DNA of 64,000 nucleotides, taken from Phallusia fumigata (taxonomy: Eukaryota; Chordata; Ascidiacea; Phlebobranchia; Ascidiidae). Of this stretch, positions 12,760 to 22,331 are shown piece after piece. The DNA lies in NCBI GenBank assembly GCA_008931825.1, contig QXVZ01000327.1:38762-102761 (forward strand). The letters are read 5' to 3'. The notes beneath the pieces were generated by a model. That model worked only from the letters and a program-made list of their open reading frames with translations. It did no database searches and was not told the origin of the DNA. Positions within the stretch are counted from its first letter, which is position 1. Each line of letters begins with the position of its first letter. Made by a program: the position numbers and the translations under genes.

Positions 12760-14880
12760 TTATCTCTAATTTCAATTATTTTTGTATAATTTTGACAATG
12801 AATATTTGTATTATCATGTACCATAGGTACTCCGTGGTCAAATTTAAAAAATCCATAGTCACTCTTTAAAAATTTTTGGAATTTAAGGTAAAATGTGTTT
12901 AAAACAACTAGTGTTACATTGTCAACTAATTCCCTTAGTTTGAAGGATTGTCAACTAAAATCTTTACACCAATACATATGGTGGAACAAAAATATAAATT
13001 AAATCTCCTAATTTTCTCATTAAATAGTATGTATGTTTAGATTATTATAATCAAAACTGTGATGTAGATATCTTCGTCTGATTAGTCATCCCTTGTCAAA
13101 GGCAATTTTATGATGTATTGGCTTTCAATAAAATCATAATTTTAATTTTTACAACAGTACAACGTTGAGGCACAGGCATTTTTGATGTGGGGGTGGGTTA
13201 TGATACACCACTGCTTCAAAACAACCATTACAATGTAGTAGTGAATTTGAGGGCCAAAAAATTACCAACTTGAAAAACTTCGGCCAATGGCAACAGGGCA
13301 TTTAATGCTTCATGTCCTGGCGCAATTAACAATGTTCACCTTCAAAATGAGGTATCCAATCAACATCTACAACTTTGCTACATGTAGTGCGTTACTGCTT
13401 AAAGAGGGAAATAAATGGTGTTGGATCAGCACGTAACCTATTGCTCGGTATAAATAAAATAAACAATGTCCGAAAAAAGAAATAAACAAAACGCCGCATG
13501 TCAAAATAATATTAGTTCTAAATATCCTGTATCCGATAGTCTATAATCTACATGCCAACAAACACTAGTGCAGATACTTCTGCGATTCCTGACGTTGACA
13601 GTTTTGACCCAGAATATACGAGATATCTGAGCTTGGGGATTTTCCCTACAAGTTAGTTGTTACCTATAATTTTACAAGGCTGAAATAATTTTTGAGCAGC
13701 AAAAAAGCATAAATTCAAATTTAAATCAATTTAGCACATTAAAGATCGTTAAAAATTCGCCTTGTGCGCACATGGGACACTTTGTAGGCAGTAGCGGGTT
13801 TTCCAATAAATTTGTATTTAAATAAGGCTTCTATAGTGCCCTAACAAAAAATGGAGAAAAATGAAACATTTCCAGTAAACTCCAAGGTAAACGGGTAGAG
13901 ATGGAAACTCCAAGATATTTTGTACTTTCATAATGTACAATGAAGATCTCACACTTGAAAATGCGCTATCATTGACAAAAATTCAGATGTAGAGTTGCGA
14001 ATATTCTATACCTCACCCAGCAGAAAAGAAAAACGTTCGAGTTAAAACCAGAGGTGACTGATGACCGAAGTTGTCCTCAAAGGACTTGAGAAGTTGCACA
14101 GCGTGTGCCAACATGTTTTGACAACATTTAAAAATGCTGTTGAAGATTACTACTGCAAACAAAACACTACTGTTTAAAATGTAACATCATTATTTTAACA
14201 TTTGGTAATTTGCTTTAATAAATTTTAGCCTAAAACACATTTGATATGTTTGTACAAAATGGTCTGTAAAACATTTGGATGTTTTCTAAAATTCTTAAAT
14301 TAGGTTTATGACTGTAAAGGTTTGGGATATAACTTAAAGCGTAATGTCATATTGAAAACTGCAATGTTGCGTATGTTTCCATTTTAAAATTGTGGCATTC
14401 TGTATTGTAAATCATATTTTCGATTTTTTCATTTGCCACATGTTCTTCCAGTTATTATCACTAAAACATTTTAATTGATGAAAAAATTACGTCTGTAATA
14501 TGCTTTAAAATGTGGAAGATAAAAACCGTGTTTTACCGAGCAGCGCTTCGTACCCAAACAGTACAGAACGACCGATATTGAAACAAAACAAAGAATTTCG
14601 GGCCAAGATACCGAAATGGTATCTCGAAACAACAAATACAATAAATACCGCTTTTTAACACAATATTTCTGTTGGCCGTAATCCAAAAGTATTGCTGGAC
14701 GGTTTGTGTTTCATTAATAATTAACTTCTTTCGTCTTATAGTTCCCACCAAAAAAAAAACGATTTTATTGTTTAATTTGATTACTTTGTTGGTCGTTCAC
14801 CAACAATGAGTATAGTTGTTTTGTTCATGTCGCCGGCTAAAATTTTTTCAGAGACGCGCGCTTATAGCACCATAATGTTA
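12760..14880. other. intergenic, nothing recognised
   Basis: Contains the 3' flank of the second MS4A-like gene, including a polyadenylation signal at 13127-13132. Nothing else could be assigned. Open frames at 14471-14751 overlap each other and show no motif. Confidence 0.4.
13127..13132 (+). terminator. possible polyadenylation signal of MS4A-like gene 2
   Basis: AATAAA about 370 bases after the stop codon of the gene ending at 12759. It is the first canonical hexamer I saw downstream on that strand, so it is a plausible 3' end. Confidence 0.4.
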
Positions 14881-15099
14881 AAAAAAGGGTGACAGACTCC
14901 AGCAGTCGATGCGAGTGGCGATTTAAGTCAAGTCGCGAATTTACAAACGCTAACTATGGGTGCGATGGAAGTGCCTACACAGGAAAAAAGTTCCTGTATG
15001 ATGTAATAACTTGACTTAAGTCAGCATTTGTAACTATACCTGACTTTACTGAAGGGTCTAAACACGCATCAGGTAATCCAGTGGGCACGCAACGTTTAT

Positions 15100-15730
15100 T
15101 ATCCGTCACTCTGACGTTGATATCTGGTTGCGACGTCTTTCACCCAAAAGACAACTAAAACGTTGTTTTCTGACGGCGATTTGACGTCCTTACAGCGTCT
15201 CAAAAAAGAAAGAATGAACACTACCAAATATTAACGTTTTTGTGAGGTAGAATCCACAACCAAAGTTTAACAAACCAACTTACGACGTTGGGTTGACGTT
15301 GTGATTTAGACGTTGCTTGACGTTGACGTTGCAGTAACGTTACGAATTCGACTAAAAACCATGTTCACCAAAAATCAACGTCATTTTAGGGTTGTAACCT
15401 TTACGTTTATCCGACGTATTAATTATGACAGGAGAAAAACGTTATAAATGCAACCAAAAACTGCAAGAAACGGATGAAACGTCATTTCAACGTTGTAACA
15501 ATGATGTTGATCCAACGTTGTAATTATGACATTACAATGACGTTATAAATGCATTCAAAAACTTTTTTATCCAAATGACAACGTCATTTCAACATTCTTA
15601 CTATGACGATCAACCAACGTAAAGATTATGACGTTACAATGACGTTAAATATGCANTCAAAAAACCTTTCAATATCAACGTACAGAAACCAAAATTTCAA
15701 CCAACCGTCGCAACCAAATGTCAACGTTCA
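15100..15730. repeat. ACGTT-rich repeat block with ~102-bp periodicity
   Basis: A block crowded with ACGTT/AACGT words on both strands. Three successive units carry AACGTCATTT at about 15377, 15478 and 15580, followed by GTTGTAAC, CCAACGT and ATGACRTTACAATGACGTTA and then ATGCANTCAAAAA, so the period is about 101-102 bp. The single ambiguous base of the window (N at about 15657) falls inside. It is probably a transposon subterminal array or a small satellite. Confidence 0.65.
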
Positions 15731-16076
15731 AACCAAGCAGCATTATAAAAACGAAACCAATAGTTAAATAACAAAATTTAACCTAATCCACAAATAACGT
15801 ACAAATTATGATGTTTTAACGTTAGTTTTATTTCATAGGGTTTAGTTCGGTGGCTGTGATATTATCACATGACAAAGGTGCAAAAATAGAAGATTTGGTC
15901 GTATACAGAAATTATACAGAAACAGAAATAAACAGCTAATTCTGTTTGAATAAATGTACACAGTTTTAAAAAAAATCTCTCAGAAATGATTTATCTGCCA
16001 AAATATTACAAACTAAAACATAGTATTTAGTCCACGTATGTACAATATAAATTGTTGCGTATTCGAAGGTGCATTT

Positions 16077-17073
16077 TTACATGTAGCATATGTAGCCGTG
16101 TTGAAACGAATCGCGAATGCATCGCAGCCCCCTTGTGACTCCTTCGACATATTTGTCGGTAGAAACAAGCTCAAGGTTGTCATTCATCATCTGGACAGTA
16201 TAAATGTATCATTGTTTAACATAAGAAAAAATGAGACCTCAAGGGCGTGATGCAATCTAATACTAAAAGAAAATATACAGTGTATGCCAGAGCTTTCCAA
16301 AACAGGGGTCGCGACCCTTCAGGGAGTCGCGCAACAAATTTTGTGAGTCGCGAGTAAAAGTGTTGCAAATGTAAAATATATTATTGATTTTGCTTTCTAG
16401 TAGTACTCTTTCAACAAATGGTATCTTTTGAACTGCTTTTTTCCGCCAAACGTTAAGGGTCGCAGGAATATTTTAGAAATTAAAAGGGGTCGCAGACCAA
16501 AAAGTTTGGGAAGCCCTGGTATATGCTAATTGATAAATAATGCATTTTTTTGTTAAAAAAATTGTTTTCAAGTTTTTTAATATCTTAAACTTGCCAATAC
16601 AGCTCCAAGTGTATGATTTTGTTTGTTTTTTTTTAGCAAATTTGCCGAGTCTTTCTTAAAAAATGAATGTGGTTGAAAATTTTTCTGCTTACTTACCTGT
16701 TGAAAATTGCCGCAATATATCATTCCATAATAGTTGCCGTCTCTGTTTTTTTGTTCGCTGTCCTTGTCACATAGACAAAAATGGTTGCCTACTTGCCTAA
16801 AAAAAGTTAAAAAATAGTATGCTTCAAACAACAGCCAAGTATTTTTACCATGATGCTGAACATTCTACTTGTATTGTGTAGAGTTCCCCGTATTCCTCCC
16901 AATGACATTCACCTAGAAAAATAAATAATGTCATGCAGCTGAACAACTGGCTTAAAAACGTACAAAGTTTTGGTCGGGGTGGTCGTACATTCAGAAATGT
17001 CACTCGATTGTACACGATCCATCCATAAACAGCACGCGACGAAGACGAGCAAGAAACAGCCGTAACTTTGCAT
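16077..17073 (-). CDS. unrecognised small secreted cysteine-rich protein (120 aa, four exons)
   Basis: Found by joining short exons with consistent phase on the minus strand: 16989-17073, 16849-16912, 16697-16796 and 16077-16190, total 363 nt. The protein opens with a clear signal peptide (MQSYGCFLLVFVACCLWMDR, cleavage likely after VQSS). The mature part of roughly 95 residues has eight cysteines: a CEC pair, VEC, HFCLCD, MIYCGN, LRCIRD and YICYM at the very C terminus. An even cysteine count and no second membrane segment fit a secreted disulfide-bonded peptide. I recognise no family. The first donor (T followed by GTACGA) is weak. An alternative donor pair in exons 1 and 2 also gives an open frame but with fewer cysteines. 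A hAT MITE lies in the last intron. A TATAAAA lies directly before the ATG. Confidence 0.55.
16288..16518. mobile_element. hAT-type MITE, 231 bp
   Basis: The left end begins CAGAGCTTTCCAAAAC and the inverted right end begins CAGGGCTTCCCAAACT. Both run into GGTCGCGACCC / GTCTGCGACCCC motifs. The flanking 8-mers are GTGTATGC (16280-16287) and GTATATGC (16519-16526), a target duplication with one mismatch. It sits in the last intron of the cysteine-rich gene. A larger relative with the same CAGGGCTTC terminus is at 61207-61948. Confidence 0.85.
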
Positions 17074-18829
17074 TTTTATAAACCGCAACTAGTCTGGCTG
17101 TTGAAAAATAATGACCAAAAATTAACAAAACGACTTTATACCGTTTCTTGAACAAGAAAACTATTGTAGATAACCTTCTATTCTTTATGGCACAGGCAGT
17201 TTGTAAAAAAAAAATTAACGTTTGTTATACGTTATGTCAGCAAAATGTATAAAACCAACGAAAAATGTGGTTGACAAATGGATTACAAAAACTGTGCCTG
17301 GTCAAAGTATAAGTTTACTACAACTGATAAAACACGATTTCGTTGCAGTTACTATACAGATTCATACAAACACCTTTTACTTAATACTCTCACCAGTTTA
17401 CCCTCGGCATGGATGCCACACTCTACTGATTTTGTGTTATGTAGAACCTGCCTATTTCCACTGGGATTATGTTCAACTCCCACCAAAGGTGCAACATGTT
17501 TTGACTTGCTATATCACGCTTAAAGCGCCGTATTTAAATGATGATAGATGTGTTTTGACCTATACTTTGACGCCCAGTAAGGTGTAACGTTAGGATGATG
17601 ATAGATAGAGGTGCGTCACATAGTGCTTCCAAGCAAACGATGCTTTAAATTGAGATGTCTGTTTCAATACTCTCCCAAATTCCATTCGCGACTTATCACA
17701 ATAATGCAGGTAAGAAATACTGCCTGTTCAGTAATTTAAAGGCAATAACAGCTACACATTACTTTTATCGCACTGACTGATATATGTTATCGCCGTTTGC
17801 GCTGCTACTTTACAACTAACGCACAGTGAACTGTAAACAAATGTAAACCGCATTCTCATCCCAAAATAATCCGTGCCTTTTGTTTGTCAACGAAGCAAAG
17901 ACAGTAATTGCGTTATCTCGTTTGTAAAACCAGGGAAACGATTTATTGTCATGGATCTATTTGTTCACAGTTCTGATATGACGCAAATTAACATAGCTTA
18001 ATTTTTTTTTAAAGTCGCTACTGAACGCTATGTCAACATTGGGTGGTGAGAATTTCCGGGTCGCCAATTATTTTGACTTCGTTGACCTCCAATAAGCCTT
18101 TAATAATAAAATAGTTTTCCTAAAGCTTGGTGACGAGTGAGAAACGAAAAGCGGGCGATATTTTAGCAACCTCACAAAATTGTTTTGTCAATTTTAATAA
18201 GTATGGATTTACACCACTTAATATGTCTTTGCAGCCAACCGCGTTTTTTGATTAGGTTTAATTTGGATGAGTTAAGAAATTTTAATAAATAGAGAACATA
18301 ACATAACAAAGCTGTCTTGTAAAGCAGAGCGTCACAACATTTTTTCTTCAATGTTTGCAAAAATGTTTTCCTACTTGCCATTTCCCCCTGGAAAAATGTA
18401 CTTTATCAATTGTATATGTTCCATTAAAAAAATCTCATGAATGAAAAAGTATGAAGCTAAGATTTGTCAACTGTTGAAATTTTTTTGCCGGCGCCAAATA
18501 ATGCATATGTGACGTCGCCCACAATGTATTCTGTGCTGCCAGATGCTGTAAGTCAATTTATCAAGATGGGACGAACCATATTTTCGATTTTTAAAAGGAA
18601 AAAAAATGACCAAAGTATTTAATAATCCCTGGCTCATAAGCGGACATTTCTGGCAACTGATCATGGTTTAATTTCACAGTTTGTGAAACTGCCAACATTT
18701 CGCACCTGCACAGAAACCACGTGGGCATAAAAGTCGTTGATCATATCCCGCGCCGGAATAGAAAAATCGCACGTGTTACATTAAATTAAACCTTGAACTT
18801 GGAGCCACAGACGATTTACAGAGACGCTT
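17074..18829. other. intergenic, no gene assigned
   Basis: Two overlapping plus-strand open frames at 17222-17587 look tempting by length but show no motif, and neither has splice context that supports coding. A 24-bp stretch at 18357-18380 resembles part of an exon of the cysteine-rich gene (see findings). Otherwise nothing recognised. Confidence 0.4.
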
Positions 18830-19420
18830 CGGTTAGCTCCGCCTAATCCTAATAAAAGTTGTTTTTACAACTCCTAATCCGGATTTTTTACTTTACAGTG
18901 GCACCAACTAACGTTGCAGTTATATATGTATTCATAACGATTCTTACTGTTAGATGCTTGCTTCACAGCATTGTACACCACAGTTATCGTAATCTAGGAG
19001 TCGGCAACCTTTTGTAGGCAGTGTGAAATCTTACTGACTAATGAATCTTAAAAGGTTTGTATCGACCTAATTAAATATTCGTCAGAAAGCAGCAGACAGC
19101 TACTGTTTAATTTCACTTTTTATTAAAGATACTTATAATTCAATGCTATGAATAATAACATACGTGCCGCCTGTGGCATACCAGGGGTTGTCAACCCTTG
19201 TCGTAATCACTCGGTTGACTAACCGCCATTATTGCCGCGCATATGACGTAACAGACAATTGTCATGTTTTTCGGTCAATGCTTTTGCGGTATTCAGTGCG
19301 CAATTTTGTCTCGCGATTAGTTACTCGGATCACCCGAGGTTTTTTGTGCATGCCTATGGCTTTCGCAAATACACACCTGTGCGTCTTTCGTACTTATCAC
19401 TTTATTATGTGACTGTATAG
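18830..19420 (+). repeat. dispersed repeat family C, copy 2, split by a MITE
   Basis: Same elements as 11625-11890: CCGCCTAATCC...AAAAGTTG at about 18840, then TTAGATGCTTGCTTCAC. After an insertion (18994-19199) come CACTCGGTTGACTAACCGCC, a TATGACGTAACAGACAATTG segment and CACCTGTGCGTCTTTCGTAC. It is a longer and less decayed copy. The repeat type is unknown. Confidence 0.55.
18994..19199. mobile_element. hAT-type MITE, 206 bp
   Basis: The left end CTAGGAGTCGGCAACCTTTT and the inverted right end CAAGGGTTGACAACCCCTGG are related termini of the hAT style. Flanking 8-mers are ATCGTAAT (18986-18993) and GTCGTAAT (19200-19207). The insertion splits the repeat at 18830-19420, and the interrupted repeat continues on both sides as in its other copy, which independently supports the boundaries. 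Confidence 0.75.
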
Positions 19421-19439
19421 ATCAGAGGTGCTAAACATT

Positions 19440-19715
19440 TGCAACATGCCGAATGAGTAGTTGTGAGTACAGCCATGTGCTCGCAGCGTTGGGGGTTTTA
19501 GTCCCATCTCTGTCGCTTGTGTTTTCCTGAGCAAGAAACTTAAGCGGCCTTGCACTAACCCAGAGGAACCCGATGGGTTGACCCAAATTGAAGTTACCAA
19601 CTTTCCAAAATCGAAAAATCCAAAAAAAATTTAGACAACGGAACTGCAATAAGGCAGGTAACACGATGGTGTGACTTGTGAGAATAACGCATGTTCTGCC
19701 CCCCGACGATAAAAA
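19440..19715 (+). mobile_element. tRNA-derived SINE, copy 3
   Basis: Plus-strand copy: a diverged B box (GGTTTTAGTCC) near 19494, then TGTGTTTTCCTGAG, TTAAGCGGCCTTGC and GATGGGTTGACCCAAATTG. The tail body is GGAACTGCAATAAGGCAGGT, ending in ATAAAAACAAACAACAA. It is nearly full length. Confidence 0.7.
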
Positions 19716-19934
19716 CAAACAACAATTCCGCGTCAATCGCTAGCCAGGGGTTCTTAACTAGAGGTAAGGGGATACGAGAATGCTGATCCATTTCAAGTCA
19801 AGCCAATGATACAGATACTACATTATATCTATAGCATCCAAACAAAATTTTTTTTGTTTAAACATGAAAACAGTAATCACTTTCCGGAAATTACAGAACA
19901 GGGAACGAAAACAGGTTGGTGATTTTGAACGGGT

Positions 19935-20140
19935 CCTAAAGCAAAAAAACTTAAGCGGCATTGCCCCGACCCAGTGGAGCAAGTGAGTTTACAAATCACC
20001 ACCTTTCAAAAAATCAGCTAAAAATGTTTTGACGAAACTACAGATAGGCAGGTAACTCGACTGTGGGCTCATTGAGAGAATAACGCAGTCAGGCGTTGTT
20101 CCACCCACCAAGGATAAAAATGAAACAAACAAACAAACAA
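19935..20140 (+). mobile_element. tRNA-derived SINE, copy 4 (5' truncated)
   Basis: Starts at TTAAGCGGCATTGCCCCGAC without the tRNA head, keeps the GATAGGCAGGTAACTCGACT block, and ends in AAATGAAACAAACAAACAAA. The 5' truncation and A-rich tail fit a reverse-transcribed SINE. Confidence 0.65.
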
Positions 20141-20390
20141 TCTAACCATTATATTTGAAAAGTTTTTCAATCGCCCAAAATTCTCTTGTGAACCCCCGTT
20201 ACAAGGCCTTGTAATGACGGTAACTGTTTCATTATTGCAATCGGCGGAGGGAAAAAAGTCAACATAGGGCGTTCCGAAGTTGCGTATTTAGATCACCATT
20301 GTCTGTCATTTTTTGACAAATACACTTCCCTCATCTTTAACTTTCAATATGCTGTGGTGTGGTCTATAGAATACTATAAGAAGGACTCAG

Positions 20391-20460
20391 TTCTATTGTT
20401 GGCCACCCGTGATGTAGATTTTTAATCTATTCCATGATGTAGATAAGGCCAACAATAGAA
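20391..20460. repeat. 70-bp hairpin with perfect 14-bp arms
   Basis: TTCTATTGTTGGCC at 20391-20404 is matched perfectly inverted by GGCCAACAATAGAA at 20447-20460. The loop carries two copies of GATGTAGA. It may be a tiny MITE or a transcribed hairpin. No gene lies nearby. Confidence 0.7.
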
Positions 20461-20594
20461 AACTTATTTTTGATTTTTTTGGTGGAGGATTATGCGACAA
20501 CGATTCTTTGCGATTTGGTCGGTGCATCCCCCTAGTTGCGTAGCACTTGTGCACCAAAGAAAACAGATGTCATTTTGTGTTGGACGTTACATTT

Positions 20595-20700
20595 CGGTTA
20601 AACGCCAAGACGAGTGGTTAGCGCGACTGCCTTGTAGTCGCAAAGCTGTGGGTTGTATTGTTCCCGTCCACCGAGGAACAAACAGTTGCGGTATTTCTGT
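20595..20700 (+). mobile_element. tRNA-like SINE head (fragment)
   Basis: GAGTGGTTAGCGCGACTGCC resembles a tRNA D-arm/A box and is followed by CTTGTAGTCGCAAAGCTGTG and a poor B-box region. The same CTGCCTTG...GTGGGTT order occurs at the 5' end of the SINE at 3645-3950. It does not fold as a complete tRNA gene, so I call it a SINE fragment. Confidence 0.5.
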
Positions 20701-22331
20701 GATTTTGTGGATTAATTTTATTTTCCTAATTCAGCATATTTTTGGTTTATCTTTTGTCAACATTGTCCAAAATATACCTCTTTTTGGAGCAAAACTACAA
20801 CAATGATGCATCTTTCATATTCGATAAAAACTTAATGTATGCTTGTTGCAAAGTGTAGCCTATTTTCAATAGCCTTTAAAGTTACTGTTTAGTAAGAGCA
20901 GTAATTCACAACCTTTTTTAGTGCCGAGCCAAATTTAAAACCATAAGTTAGTAAAGAGCTGCTCAAAATGTCTGTTTTTAAACAATACCTCTCATGACAT
21001 AATATCTAAACAAGTTGCTGCTGTTGTCCCATATCTGTGATAGTTGCCATCAGCAGTAGCAAGCTATAAGTAGTGGTTTGAGGGTGCAAAAAAGTTTGCA
21101 ACACATCTTCTACGTAGAAAAGAAACTTGTGTTACTACAAATTTTTCTTGGTATTTCAGGCTATTTTATCAGTGAATGTATTATTGATTTTCACATCATT
21201 TGAGTTGAGAATCACTGGTTTGGATTTCCAGGTGATGTCATTGTACTTGCTTGCTGCCATTAAGATATAGAAAGTGGCAGTACAGTCAAAAATCATATTT
21301 GCAGTTGGTAGTTTTTTTTTCTCAAGAGCACATGGTAGTCTGCAAAAAGTCCTCTTAAAACCTTGTTGAATTCATACCACATCACTGTAACCATGGTAAA
21401 GTTCATTAGGAGTTTGTAGTCTGACATAACAAAGGTTACTGCAGGTCAGGCTGCAAGATTTATGCAACACCTTTAAGAATGATGTGATCTACATGTCCAG
21501 CAATGAGCCTTGGTAATTGATTTGTATGGGTGGGTTTTCCTTGTCAAGGGAGTTTTAAAACGTCGTAACATAATCACTGTTGTTGCCATGATGTCACAAA
21601 TAATAAGGTTGACTTTGTCAAATGAATGTAAATGATTACACTCTTTTTACATAGGTCCTAATAAGATATAACATACTGCTAGGGATCTACATGTTTATGC
21701 TTGCAAAAAAAGTGTTATAAAATGTCAAGGAAAGTAGAGACTCATTGAAGTACAGACCTGTGTGATTTTCAGTCTGTCAAAGCCTGTCACAGCCCAGCTT
21801 TGCATGGTAGTGCCAAAAGACTAAAATATTCATCAGAAAATATTATTTTTATAAATTTGACAACAACACTATACCGTCAAGCAGTCCCACCTAATACCAT
21901 GCGGTGTATAGTGTGATCCATAATCACCACCCAGAAAGAATGTTTGTTCATTTTTTTGTCTTATTCAGAGGTGGGCCTGGAACTCTAAGGTTCTTTAGGT
22001 TTTCTCTTGACTAAACACTTCTAACATATCACCTGTAAGTTTTATGTCCAATCTGTGTAAACTGGGCAGGGAAGATCTGTATTTTTGTGAAATTCGTAAC
22101 AAGACCAACTGTGTTGTCAGTTACCTTCATGTTACTGATCAGGTCTTTCCCAGAAGGAAAACACAAAAATAATTCTGCATGGTGCTAATGGTAACATATT
22201 TGTAACGAAGCATAATTGTTTTTGTGCATCCAACATAAGGTAAATTGAGCATAAGTTTGTTTTAATTTTGGTATTTGTTAATGGGTTGAATGTTTTATAG
22301 GTTTGGCTTTAATTTATTTGTTATCTTTAGA
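20701..22331. other. intergenic with a diverged dispersed repeat
   Basis: About 21400-21750 carries the two anchors of repeat family A (GTTACTGCAGG and CTACATGTTTATGCTTGC). No exons were recognised before the transferase gene. Confidence 0.4.
21400..21750 (+). repeat. dispersed repeat family A, copy 2 (diverged, near full length)
   Basis: Begins with AGTTTGTAGTCTG and AAAGGTTACTGCAGGTCAGG. About 240 bp further it has GGGATCTACATGTTTATGC, then GTTATAAAATG and AAAGTAGAGACT. The same order is found at 43668-43895 and 28430-28745, which suggests a single element of roughly 300-400 bp. Confidence 0.5.

Noticed and set aside
14471-14751. Two overlapping minus-strand frames of about 70 codons
   Set aside because: Same region read in two frames, composition follows AT-rich DNA, no recognisable residues.
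15100-15730. CRISPR-like array
   Set aside because: The units are diverged, about 102 bp with no spacer/repeat alternation, and the genome is eukaryotic.
17222-17587. Two overlapping plus-strand frames of 121 and 81 codons
   Set aside because: No motif and no splice support in either; two open frames over the same bases suggest chance.
19745-20200. Possible hAT element starting CAGGGGTTCTTAAC
   Set aside because: The left end looks right, but I could not find a matching right end or an 8-bp duplication, and a SINE copy lies across the interval.
20595-20670. Possible tRNA gene
   Set aside because: The A-box-like part is present but the B box is poor and no cloverleaf closes. The sequence matches the SINE head seen elsewhere in the window.
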